The notes below the pieces were generated by a model that did no database searches, was not told the DNA's origin, and saw only the letters and a list, made by a program, of their open reading frames with translations. This document shows, one piece after another, positions 21,942-32,142 of a stretch of 64,000 bases of DNA. The first letter of the stretch is position 1, and each line of letters begins with the position of its first letter. Location of the stretch: NCBI GenBank assembly GCA_039720395.1, contig CM077821.1, forward strand, positions 40,608,792-40,672,791, written 5' to 3'. The translations under genes were made by a program, and so were the position numbers. This DNA comes from Liquidambar formosana (taxonomy: Eukaryota; Streptophyta; Magnoliopsida; Saxifragales; Altingiaceae).

Positions 21942-22998
21942 TTTATATATAGCTCTTCGTTAACATGCATGTTATTTTCACTTTTTGGATGGGATCAAAT
22001 AAGATCAATTTTTGTCTCGCGCAAACAAATTTAGAGATGCAGGGCAAATTACAATTGAAAACATCAACGAAGGAACATCTATACCTCAAGTATTGAAAAA
22101 AAATAAAATAATAGACATTGATTAGAACCAGTTTTCTATATTATTTATGAATTTGTAAGAAGATTGAAGGAAAAAAAAAAAACCAAAATTTTGTACTTTT
22201 TGTAATTTTGACCCATCAAAGCTAAATTTAAGAAGGGTGTATACAAAACACATATTTGATTGGCTTTTTTTAACTATATGACATGTTTTCGATGCCTAGC
22301 AAAGGGGGTAGAAGATGGGCTCTTATATAAGAAGATTGTGAGATTGTATTTGAATATATAACCTTTTGAATGTATTACTTTGTTAGGTAGAATACACAAC
22401 CATTTTGAATATACTCTATTTAAGGCTTCAATTTCAAAAAGGAAACTGAATCCTATAAAGAAATCATAATGGTAGGTATAATTCCTTTCCATTCAACCAA
22501 AATTTATTTAAAACTCGAAATATCCACATGCAACGCACGTGTGCGCCAACTAGTTTACTTAAAGGGATGGCTAGTTTACTACTTTCAACCTATCTAGCCA
22601 CTCAGATGGGGAGTTCAGCAAGTCAGTCAATTCATTTATCGTAAAGGGTATTAGCTTCCTTGTACTTATTAGGCTAATTAAGGTATATAAATAGTTAAAT
22701 ATCAGCCATCAGTCAATACATGTGTCTAGGATCAATCGGGTCTAAGGTTTGGATATATCAACAAAAAAATAAAAAAGAAAATTTGTAATTCATGAAAAAT
22801 AATGGTTGACACCTTAGTAGTCGAACTCTAGCTCCTGTGAAAAATGATAATTAAAGATATCAGATAGCTAGAGTGATACTAAATATTCTTCTCTACAATA
22901 TTCCAAACCATTTTTCCTATCTAATATGAGTACTCATCATCAAAGCATATTTTGTTAACACGATGTGCATGCGTATGTTTGTCACCTCCTCTTTAGTA

Positions 22999-23027
<29 letters not shown>
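22999..23027. repeat. Poly(C) tract
   Basis: 29 consecutive C residues followed by an A-rich run. The equivalent tracts in unit 2 (26905-26919) and D2 (46212-46238) are shorter and interrupted by A. Length here may be affected by sequencing. Confidence 0.85.
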
Positions 23028-23029
<2 letters not shown>

Positions 23030-23284
23030 AAAAAAAGAAAAAGAAAAAAAAAAGAGAGAGAGCCTTTCGTTGTCTCTTTATCAAGTGAAGCTATATTGCT
23101 CAAATAGGGCCGAGCTAGGAACGTTTAATTGGGGTGACCATTTCTTTTGTTTTTGATTTCAAGATATTAGAACAATCCCAAGAACAAAAGAGTAAGAAGT
23201 TTTGTCGATTAAAAAAAGGAAGAAGAAGAATTAAAAAGATAAAGAAGTTCTAAAATACCCATGAGTATAATTATAAAATTGAAA

Positions 23285-23313
23285 TGCCTCATCATTGGAC
23301 TCATGATGAGGCA
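23285..23313. repeat. Perfect 11-bp hairpin
   Basis: TGCCTCATCAT, a 7-base loop, then ATGATGAGGCA. It is preserved unchanged in unit 2 (about 27200) and in D2 (about 46537). It precedes the sequence TCTAGGGTTTTATATACAGC. Confidence 0.7.
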
Positions 23314-23943
23314 CTCCAGTTTCCTATTGCACCCCAGCTCTAGCTACAAGCTATAATATCTATATATATCTTCTAGGGTTTTATATACAGCAACCTCTTT
23401 CTTTTTTGAGTTCTTTCTTCTTTATATCCGAGGGTGCTCTTCTCTCAAAAGGGTAAGGGGTGAATGGATTTTGTTTAATTATCAAGAATAAGAGTTGTGT
23501 GAATGAAGTGAATGGGGAGATTGGTAATGGGTACAGTTGTCAGGACCCTTTTTTTGATCCATTGACAGTAGTGTCAGATGGCTCATATGATTTTACAGAA
23601 ATGCCATCTCATCTTTCATTTAAGGGGAGGGGTTTTTTAGTAAAATTATAACAAATTATGATTCGGTAAAGTGTGTTCCACAAATTGAAGTGACCACCTA
23701 TATTGTTTTTTGAAAACTCGATTCCTATTTGCCCAGTGTTGAATTTTTTTCAACCAAAAAAATAAATAAATAAATAAAAAATTGCGGGGGCCATGCCCCC
23801 TTGTCTGCCGGTAGCTCTGACTTGTGCTCAAATAATTTGCGATATTAAAATTTTCATTAAATTAATGATAAATTTTTATAGTAGACTAACATGACAACTG
23901 TCACATTACTTGAGCAAACAAATTTGATTTAAAAAATATGAAA

Positions 23944-26460
23944 TGCATGTTGATCATGTTTTAGGGCTTTGGTTAATAGCTTTTGAGTTTGTTTAAATTC
24001 AAGGTTTTTTTTTATCATAAAGCTAGGTATGACATATTTGATTTGAAGAAAATACATGTGTACTGTTTATCTATTTGTCAGCTTTGAATAATATAACAAG
24101 ATTTTTATTATTGACCAATAATAGGTTAAACCTTCAACAGAAAAGTAAATAAATCATAGAATGTAAGCCTTCAATCCCTTACTAACCCCCTTTCAGCTTC
24201 AATTTTTTTTTAATATCTAATGCTTCGGTGCCTTCTAACCCCTTTCAGCTTCAAATTTTTATTTTTTATAATATCTAATGCTTTGGTGCCTTCTGATTTG
24301 ATAAAAAATCATTAAAAGGAGAACCTAAACAAGATTTCCATTATTTCCACCAATTCATAGCTAATGTAAGTTTTCATTACCTTCTACTCTTTGTTTCATA
24401 CATATATTTTTTGTCCTAGCTAAGTAGAAAGCCAATGAAAAATAATTTAAACTTGCTGATTCTACTTTAAATCACAGTTGGGTTGTTTTATATATATTTC
24501 TGTGAACCTGAATATAATAGTGTGATTTAATTCTCATATATAGATTTAGTTCATATGGTTATTGTACAATTCTTTGCATAGTTGATTTTTTAGAGAATCA
24601 ATAATTTTTTTTAAGAGAATCATATGGCTATTGTATATATTGCTGGTTTGGAAAAAAACATTATAGGAATGCTTTGTTATAAATATTTTAGGCCTTAATT
24701 TTCTCCCCCTTCTTTTAATATCAATAGTTTATTATTCTAGCTTACATGTATTTGATGTCATTGTTAATGTTTATTACATGGAATCTCTAATATATTTTGT
24801 TATATTCATTTATATATGGGGAGGGATCCATTTACACCCAGTGTAAATAAAAACCTTTTACACCTTTTTTAGGCCTTAGATGTATTTTCATCCAACGGTT
24901 TCAGTTCAACCTCACTTTTAATACCCTAAAATACAATATTTGGTTCAAAATCGGGTATGGCTCTAATAAAACCCAAGCACTTTCAAGTAGAACTCCAAGT
25001 CCCCAACCCATTCTCTCTCTCTCTCTCTCTCTCTCTCAGGTCTCAAGCCCTAACTCATGCCATGGCTGCGATCAGACCTAATACATGTTCACACCAACTT
25101 GGAAATGCAATGGATATCCTACAATTGGAATATAATTATTGTAAATAAAAATAATTTATTGGCCATTAATCCTCTTAAACACATTTGTTGCGAACTGGAA
25201 ATTATGGGGAACTTGGTTCTGCAATAATCTTTGATAATTTTATTTTCTTTTTCAATATTGCTGGGCAGTTGCTACTCAATATTGCAATGCCATCTCCCCC
25301 AGGATTTGGCTATAGATTTGCGTTTGGCATTTGCAATGGGGTTTTTTTTTTTTGGCACTACGGAAAAGGAAGCTAAATAGCAGCACCATAACAAAAACTC
25401 GAGTTAGAAGACATAATTTCCTACAATTGAGTAAGGAGAGAGATACACCACAATGGTGGAAGGGATCTTTGTTTTACCATTGAATCCACCTAGCACGTTA
25501 CTTTATTAGCCGAGGTATATACTAAATATATAAGAACACCAAGGAAATGGCACGGATTGTGAGACATTGGTTCTCATTTGCGGGCCACACCATTCCACTA
25601 ATAGTATCCACCTTGCTATGACTGATTGAGACCTGAGAGGGGGGAGACGTAAACGAGGATGGGTTGGAGTTCAAGTTGAAAGAATTGGGTTTGGGTTTAA
25701 TTCTAATTTGATCGAATTCCGACCCATATATGGAGTCAAAATGTATAAAGAGAAACTGAACTGAACCGTTGGATGAAAATAGATCTATGGCCCAAAAAAG
25801 GTGTAAGATGTTTTCACTTACACTAGGTGTAAATGGATCCCTCCCCTTTATATATAGGTCTTTGTTAACATGCATGTTATTTTCACTTTTTGGATGGGAT
25901 CAAATAAGATCAATTTTCGCCACGCACAAACAAATTTAGAGATGCAGGGCAAATTACAATGGAAAACATCAACGAAGGAACATCTATACCTCAAGTATTG
26001 AAAAAAAATAAAATAATAGACATTGATTAGAACCAGTTTTCTATATTATTTATGAATTTGTAAGAAGATTGCAGGAAAAAAAAAAAAAAACCAAAATTTT
26101 GTACTTTTTGTAATTTTGACCCATCAAAGCTAAATTTAAAAAGGGTGTATACAAAACACATATTTGATTGGTTTTTTTAACTACATGACATGTTTTTGAT
26201 GCCTAGCAAAGGGGGTAGAAGATGGGCTCTTATATAAGAAGATTGTAAGATTGTATTTGAATATATAACCTTTTGAATGTATTACTTTGCTAGGTAAAAT
26301 ACACAACCATTTTGAATATACTCTATTTAAGGCTTCAATTTCAAAAAGGAAACTGAATCCTATAAAGAAATCATAATGGTAGGTATAATTCCTTTCCATT
26401 CAACCAAAATTTATTTAAAACTCGAAACATCCACGTGCAACACACGTGTGCGCCAACTAG
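23944..26460 (+). mobile_element. Truncated second copy of the Helitron right part
   Basis: Created by the 3.9-kb tandem duplication rather than by transposition: there is no TC start, but the 3' hairpin and GCGCCAACTAG end are kept at 26430-26460. The hairpin has one change (ACACACGTG for GCACGTG). Confidence 0.85.
24818..25846. mobile_element. Mutator-like TIR element, copy in unit 2
   Basis: Same element as 20918-21941, with ends GGGGAGGGATCCATTTACAC and GGATCCCTCCCC, inside the same 9-bp TTTATATAT duplication. Copied by the tandem duplication. Confidence 0.85.
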
Positions 26461-27910
26461 TTTACTTAAAGGGATGGCTAGTTTACTACTTTCAACCTAT
26501 CTAGCCACTCAGATGGGGAGTTCAGCAAGTCAGTCAATTCATTTACCGTAAAGGGTATTAGCTTCCTCGTACTTATTAGGCTAATTAAGGTATATAAATA
26601 GTTAAATATCAGCCATCAGTCAATACATGTGTCTAGGATCAATCGGGTCTAAGGTTTGGATATATCAACAAAAAAATAAAAAAGAAAATTTGTAATTCAT
26701 GAAAAATAATGGTTGACACCTTAGTAGTCGAACTCTAGCTCCTGTGAAAAATGATAATTAAAGATATTAGACAGCTAGAGTGATACTAAATATTCTTCTC
26801 TACAATATTCCAAACCATTTTTCCTATCTAATATGAGTACTCATCATCAAAGCATATTTTGTTAACACGATGTGCATGGGTATGTTTGTCGCCTCTTCTT
26901 CAGTACCCCCCCCACCCCCTAAAAAAAAAAAAGAAAAAGAAAAAAAAAAGAGAGAGCCTTTCGTTGTCTCTTTATCGAGTGAAGCTATATTGCTCAAATA
27001 GGGCCGAGCTAGGAATGTTTAATTGGGGTGACCATTTTTTTTGTTTTTGCTTTCTTTTTTTTATTTTTTTATTTCAAGATATTAGAATAATCCCAAGAAC
27101 AAAAGAGTAAGAAGTTTTGTCGATTGAAAAAAGGAAGAAGAAGAATTAAAAAGATAAAGAAGTTCTAAAATACCCATGAGCATAACTATAAAATTGAAAT
27201 GCCTCATCATTGGACTCATGATGAGGCACTCCAGTTTCCTATTGCACCCCAGCTCTAGCTACAAGCTATAATGTCTATATACATCTTCTAGGGTTTTATA
27301 TACAGCAACCTCTTTCTTTTTTGAGTTCTTTCTTCTTTATATCCGAGGGTGCTCTTCTCTTAGAAGGGTAAGGGGTGAATGGATTTTGTTTGGTTATCAA
27401 GAATAAGAGTTGTGTGAATGAAGTGAATGGGGGGATTGGTAATGGGTACAGTTGTCAGGACCCTTTTTTTTTATCCATTGACAGTAGTGCCAGATGGCTC
27501 ATATGATTTTACAGAAATGCCATCTCATCTTTCATTTAAGGGGAGGGGTTTTTTAGTAAAATTATAACAAATTATGATTCGGTAGGTGTGTTCCACAAAT
27601 TGAAGTGACCACCTATATTGTTTTTTGAAAACTCGATTCCTATTTGCCCAGTGTTGAATTTTTTTCAACAAAAAAAAATAAAAAAAAAATTGCAGGGGAC
27701 ATGCTCCCTTGTCTGCCGGTAGCTCTGACTTGTGCTCAAATAATTTGCGATATTAAAATTTTCATTAAATTAATGATAAATTTTTATAGTAGACTAACAT
27801 GACAACTGTCACATTACTTGAGCAAACAAATTTGATTTAAAAAATATGAGGTACTTATTTTCTTTCTATCACATTGATTCTACCAACCTCCTCCTGGTGT
27901 GAAAAACAAT

Positions 27911-28115
27911 GCCTTTTTTTTTTTTTTTTTTTTTTGATATCATGATAAGGAGATTTTAGATGTTTTGTACTTAACTAATCCTTTGGGTATCTACAGTCTA
28001 TTGTCCCACATGCACGAGAAATTACAAGACATAATCCATGGAAGTGGCCTTGAGGAAGAGTGGATAAGAGTTGAACACAAGACCTTTTACAAAGCAAAAG
28101 GCCCTAGAAGTTCTC
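27911..28115 (-). mobile_element. SINE-like element with poly(A) tail
   Basis: On the minus strand the segment ends in a long A run after ATCATGATATC. It contains GGTCTTGTGTTCAACTC, which resembles a Pol III B box of plant SINEs. The target duplication is not clear. D2 has the same element at 47255-47455. Confidence 0.4.
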
Positions 28116-28131
28116 GGTCCACCCCTCAAAG

Positions 28132-28399
28132 TAGGGGTGTAAACGAGTCGAGTAGTAAATTGCTCAAACTCGGCTCTTTAAATTAATGAGTTCAAAAGTA
28201 AAGCTTGAGTTCGACTCATTTAATTTATAAACGAATATGTACGAGCTTTTAATTGAACTGAATCCAAATAGTACTCTTAAATAAACTGTAAAATGATACT
28301 CAAGTTTAGTTCGTCTATCTCACGAATAAGCTCAAACGAGTTTTATATCAAGCCGATCTTAAGTCAAGCTCGAATAACTTGCCTTGTTTTACAACCCTA
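28132..28399. mobile_element. Short hAT-type element
   Basis: Ends TAGGGGTGTAAA and TTTTACAACCCTA. It is flanked by CCTCAAAG and CATCAAAG, an 8-bp duplication with one mismatch. No coding content. Interior motifs such as ACTCGGCTC and GAGCTTTTAATTGAAC recur in the element at 49610. The D2 counterpart is 47469-47734. Confidence 0.75.
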
Positions 28400-28596
28400 C
28401 ATCAAAGTTAACAATTAACCTTGTGTTAACCTGTTAGACGTAGTTATTTCACATTTTTCACCAGCTCTCATACATAGAAGGCAATCAATGAACTGGCTTG
28501 CTTCTTCCTTTTTCCTTCCAATTTTCTTATATTCTTTCAGTTTACCAATTATAACCCACGGGGTTCACATCAGGACACGTACAACCCTTAACTAGA

Positions 28597-28941
28597 GAAA
28601 TTACATTTTGGTGATCAGTTCCCAACCTAATACCAAACAAAGAAAATTAGTAGTCCTTTTGAATCACATATACAGTCGATTTGTTACAAGTTGGCAGATA
28701 GTATTCTTTCTTTGGTATTAAGTTAGAAAGTGATCACTAAAAAGGTAATTTTCTCAAAAGTCACAAAGTAACTTACTTTTTGGGAAATTACTTTTGAGGG
28801 AATATTTCACAACTTAATACAAAACAAAGAAAATTGATAGTTACTTTGACGTAAGTATACAGTTAATTTATAGCAAGTTGATAGACATTATCCCTTTGTT
28901 GGTATTAGGTTAGAAAGGGGACACTAAAATGTAATATTTGT
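28597..28941. mobile_element. Hairpin MITE at the right edge of D1
   Basis: TIR-like ends: AAATTACATTTTGGTG at the left and, complemented, ATATTACATTTTAGTG at the right, with a TA on each side. Inside, CCTAATACCAAACAAAGAAA is repeated directly and inverted, so the element is a doubled hairpin. It begins two to three bases after the last base shared with D2. Confidence 0.65.
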
Positions 28942-29518
28942 CTTTTTTCTCTAACGTGTTCTACTGTTTAGCATGTGATTTGAAAAAAAAAAAAATGAAA
29001 ATTTATAAATTTGATATGTGCCATCACCAAGGCTCATTTCCTCCATTATATATACAGTACTAATATGAACCCGCGCGACACGTGAGAACCAAACAATTAT
29101 TTTATCTAAAATTCTTATAAAAACAATTAAAAAGCTATTACTAAACTAGATCATGTTTGCAATAATGGTCTGCACTCAACTACCAACCGGTGAATCTTCA
29201 TGGAAGACGACCCCTCCCGATTCCCCCTTATCTCTGTCATTTGTTGTAGGCGGCTCTGTTTGGATCTTAGAAACGATGAGGGAAAGGAAAGGAAAGTGCA
29301 GAGAATAAAAAAAACCTAGATATGGCAGAAATGATGAGGGCAAGGAAAGGAAACACCTAGAAATGGATGTAGGAACGAAATTGGAGGGTTAAGAGAGTGG
29401 TGCGAGTGTGAGAGAAATGGGGGTGGGAGAGATGGAGAAAGAGAGAGAGAAAGAGGCTGAGATTGAAATATGAAATTTGGAGAGAGAAAGGGAGAGGGAG
29501 TGCTGTACGGGGAAAGGG
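28942..29518. other. Spacer between D1 and D2, no gene recognised
   Basis: AT-rich at first, then purine-rich (GA-type) from 29280 to 29515. The purine-rich part at 29461-29512 is directly repeated at 30458-30527. Confidence 0.5.
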
Positions 29519-30416
29519 AATGATACATAGGACCACTATTAGAAGACTAAAACATAAGACTATTGACTTGGTTGAATTTAGTTGATCAGTGGTATTAACA
29601 CTATTAGTAGCTAAAAAAGAAGTTAATATGGGAAGCCCTCAATCCCCGATTCAGATAAATGTTCTCAAGATTTAGATAAACGGGATTATAGGGGGTTTTC
29701 TCAAAATTGTTGTAATCTTCTCATTGTTATATAATAAAACTTCCAATTTATTTGATTTGTCATATTTAGTGTCATATTGTATTCAGTATTATTTTAAAAA
29801 CATAACACTGTTATTTGAAATAAAAAATTCCCAATTTATCTAAATATTCATGACACTAATCAGGAGAAAACAATCTAGGGGAAAAGGAATTCTTACTATT
29901 ATCTTTAAAAAAATCACAAATTATCTGAATATTCATGATTCAAAAAACGCACCTGTCTTTTTTTGGGGGGGAGGGGGAGGGGGAGGGGGAGGGGGAGGGG
30001 TTGGGGAACTTCCCATTGTTATATGATAAAATTCTCAATTTATCTGATCTATCATGATAATGGTTGAATTGTGGTATTATCTTGATGCATATTTTGTATA
30101 ATGTGTTATGGTTAATTATCTGAATATTTTGGCGAACTCAAATGCAGGAAGTATCTCGAAACTTTGGTCGACGATTCATTTTGGGAATTGCTAAAAGGAA
30201 GAAAAAGATCACAGTAATTTTGAGAAAACTCCCTATAATTCCGTTTATCTAAATTTTGAAAACATTTATCTGAATCGGGAATTGAGGAGCTTCCCATATT
30301 AAGTTCTTTTTTAGTTACTAACGGTGTTAATACCACTTACCAATTAGATTCAGCCAAATTAGTTGTCTTATGTTTTGGTCCTCTAATATTGGTCCTATGT
30401 ATCATTACTCGTCCGA
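29519..30416. mobile_element. Foldback element with 200-bp inverted arms
   Basis: The left arm, 29519 to about 29724, starts AATGATACATAGGACCACTA. The right arm, about 30209-30416, ends GGTCCTATGTATCATT; they are imperfect complements through CCCGATTCAGATAAAT and TTTTCTCAAAATT. The centre contains a second direct repeat (29715-29810 against 30005-30110) and a G-rich tract. No coding frame. The superfamily is undetermined because no target duplication is clear. Confidence 0.7.
29965..30006 (+). repeat. GGGGGA tandem tract, G-quadruplex candidate
   Basis: Seven G runs of 4-7 residues, separated mostly by single A, within 42 bases. This fits the G4 consensus many times over. Confidence 0.9.
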
Positions 30417-30744
30417 GGAAGGGAAGGAAAAAAAAAAAAAAAAAGAAGAGAGGAAAGGGGATTTGAAATTTGAAATAGAGAGAGTAAAGGTGTTTGGAGA
30501 GAGAAATGGGAAGAAAGTACTGTACGGGAGAAGAAGAAGAAGAAGAAGAAGAAAGAGTGTATATGATAAGAAAGGGAAGGAGGGGAGAGGAGGAGAAGAC
30601 CGTATGGGAGGGGCAAAAAAAAAAAAAAGAAGATGCTGATATCATCGGGCCTAAAGTGAATAAGAGAAAGGAATTTTGGAGGGAATGAGTGTGAACTCAC
30701 CACCTCATCCTTTGATGAGGCAAACTAGTAATAGAACAGAACCT
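30417..30744. other. Purine-rich spacer left of D2
   Basis: A GAA/GGA-rich strand with (GAA)n at 30531-30553. A CCTCATCCTTTGATGAGG hairpin lies at about 30700-30720. No gene. Confidence 0.5.
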
Positions 30745-30836
30745 GAACGCGCCCAAACTTCCAACCGTTAGTTTAGTAAAGGAAACTCAGTTCAAAATTA
30801 GGAAACTACAGCCCCCATGTGCGTACCCTCCATCTC

Positions 30837-30844
30837 TATATATA
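30837..30844 (+). promoter_or_regulatory. TATA box of the D2 B3 copy
   Basis: TATATATA is retained at the same spacing as in D1. The downstream telo-box-like AAACCCT is altered to AAACGCC. Confidence 0.5.
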
Positions 30845-30921
30845 CGTTTATTAAACGCCAGAAACCCATTTTATTTGCGAGCCAATTAATTAGTATCAGC
30901 AGCAGTAGAGAATCGAATACG

Positions 30922-32142
30922 ATGGAGAACTCCATGTTATGTCTCGAAGATTTGAAGGGCGTGAAAAGACAGCCCGGATGGTCCGATCTTGATGTTCTTG
31001 CCGAGGTTGTAGCAGTGGCGACCTAGAAATATGAGGAAGAAAGGCTGATGATGAATGAAAGTGATGGAATCAACGTGAGAAATCAAGAAGGGGTATTCAT
31101 GAGAGAGAGATGTATCAAGAACCCACTTGATGTATCCAAGAGAGAAAGGTTGGTGATCAATGAAAAATCTTCCATCAAGAACCACACCGTGGCATACCTA
31201 CCTGAAATGTCCAAGGAAGAACGGCTGATGAGGGAGAAATTCCTCAAGAAGCCCCTAATTGCCTGTCCTGTTTTCAAGAAAAAGAGATCGGCTCCACGTC
31301 AAACACCTTTCAAGAAGTGTGATGTTTCATACCCACTTACGATATTCAATCCTGATCGCTTGATGATGAGTCATATTTTCAAGAATCATACCACGGAAGA
31401 CCACAGCAAAAGCTCCGATATCGAGAACCATTCGAAACGAAAGCGTTGTCGTTTTGAATGCGAGAGCAGTGATGAGGAGTTTATGACAATGATGAAGGGC
31501 TGGAAGAAGAAGATGAAGAAGGAAAGCGGCCTGGACCCACCACCTGACATGCCGATGGCGTTCAAGAATTGTATTGGCGAGATGAGGGGTTCCAAAGTGG
31601 TAATGGTTATACAAAAGCCCTTGTATTTTACCGATACGAGTCGGAGCCACAATCGATTGTCGGTTCCATTGAACCAAATCAAAGTTGAATTTCTGACGGA
31701 AGAGGAGAAGATGGAGTTGGATGCCTCTTTAGGCATAGAGGTGGTGTTGATTGAACCCTCTCTTGAGAAATCCACGCTGACATTGAAGAAGTGGAACATG
31801 AAGAAGAACAGCTCTATTTACGCTTTGGTGACCAATTGGAATCTGGTTGTGAAAAAGAATAATCTGGATGAAGGTGATATAGTCCAGTTGTGGTCATTCC
31901 GAGTTGACTCGAAACTGTGTTTCGCGCTCATTAGAGTTGCAACGGGTGGAGAAGAAGGTGGAAATACGACTCACACAAGCAGTGGAGATGGTGCAAGTAG
32001 TAGTCGAACCGAAGACATGGCAATAACAGTCTTCAAACACTCGGGAAAATTAGGGTTTTGCTTTAAGTTTTTATTTTTATTTTTATTTTTTGTTTTTGGT
32101 GGCAGAGCTTTTTATGGGTTCAATTTATTGATTATTCTTTGA
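30922..32142 (+). pseudogene. B3 domain protein, damaged D2 copy
   Basis: The original ATG at 30922 is followed after 34 codons by a TAG at 31024-31026, where D1 has CAG (Gln). The next in-frame Met, at 31048, would give a 364-residue protein that still contains the whole B3 domain. Near the end an added A (ATAACAGTC for ATAACGTC) shifts the frame, replacing the short D1 C-terminus with about 30 hydrophobic residues (FCFKFLFLFLFF). Codons around 31480-31500 are also rewritten (EFMTMMKGW). Either it is a pseudogene or it yields an N-truncated protein; the promoter is intact. Confidence 0.75.

Larger units (their letters stand above)
16057..22553 (+). mobile_element. Non-autonomous Helitron (D1), carrying nested elements
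   Basis: Starts with TC in TCTATATCTATACTACC, after an A. Ends in CTAG before a T, as GTGTGCGCCAACTAG, just after a short GC hairpin (CACATGCAACGCACGTG; perfect as CACGTGCAACGCACGTG in D2). TC start, 3' hairpin and CTRR end inserted between A and T are the Helitron signature. The paralogous region at 57060-57250 lacks the element. No Rep/helicase frame is present. Inside lie a solo LTR (16909-19024) and a Mutator-like TIR element (20918-21941). The D2 copy is 41083-45769; the net D1 length without the LTR is about 4.4 kb. Confidence 0.85.
22554..23943. other. Non-coding flank right of the Helitron (unit 1)
   Basis: The first 130 bases are the right half of the Helitron target site. A run of 29 C residues lies at 22999-23027. 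A 63-codon frame at 23460-23651 (MNGFCLIIKNKSCVNEVNGE...) recurs in unit 2 and D2 with interruptions and matches no family I know. Confidence 0.5.
20041..27846 (+). repeat. 3.9-kb tandem duplication within D1
   Basis: Unit 1 (20041-23943) and unit 2 (23944-27846) both begin TGCATGTTGATCATGTTTTA and have a period of about 3903 bp. Unit 1 is preceded by CTATTGTAAA and unit 2 by AAAATATGAAA; unit 2 runs out into AAAATATGAGGTAC. Each unit holds the right part of the Helitron including its 3' end, the Mutator-like element and about 1.4 kb of flank. D2 has one unit only. Confidence 0.93.
2776..28594 (+). repeat. Segmental duplication copy D1
   Basis: Collinear with 30745-47930 (D2) in the same orientation, from GAACGCGCCCAAACTT to ACGTACAACCCTTAACTA. 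By eye the copies differ at only a few positions per 100 bases. D1 exceeds D2 because of two solo LTRs with target duplications (about 2793 and 2121 bp), a Stowaway MITE (262 bp) and a 3.9-kb tandem repeat. Subtracting these gives about 17 kb, which matches D2. D1 lacks about 37 bases near 16030 and about 50 bases near 7225 that D2 has. Confidence 0.93.

Noticed and set aside
22999..23027. Poly(C) tract as a biological signal
   Set aside because: Length varies among the three copies and homopolymers of this length are prone to sequencing error.
30337..30703. Serine/phenylalanine-rich or arginine/glutamate-rich frames
   Set aside because: They are translations of purine/pyrimidine-rich simple sequence (GAA, GGA and poly(A) runs).
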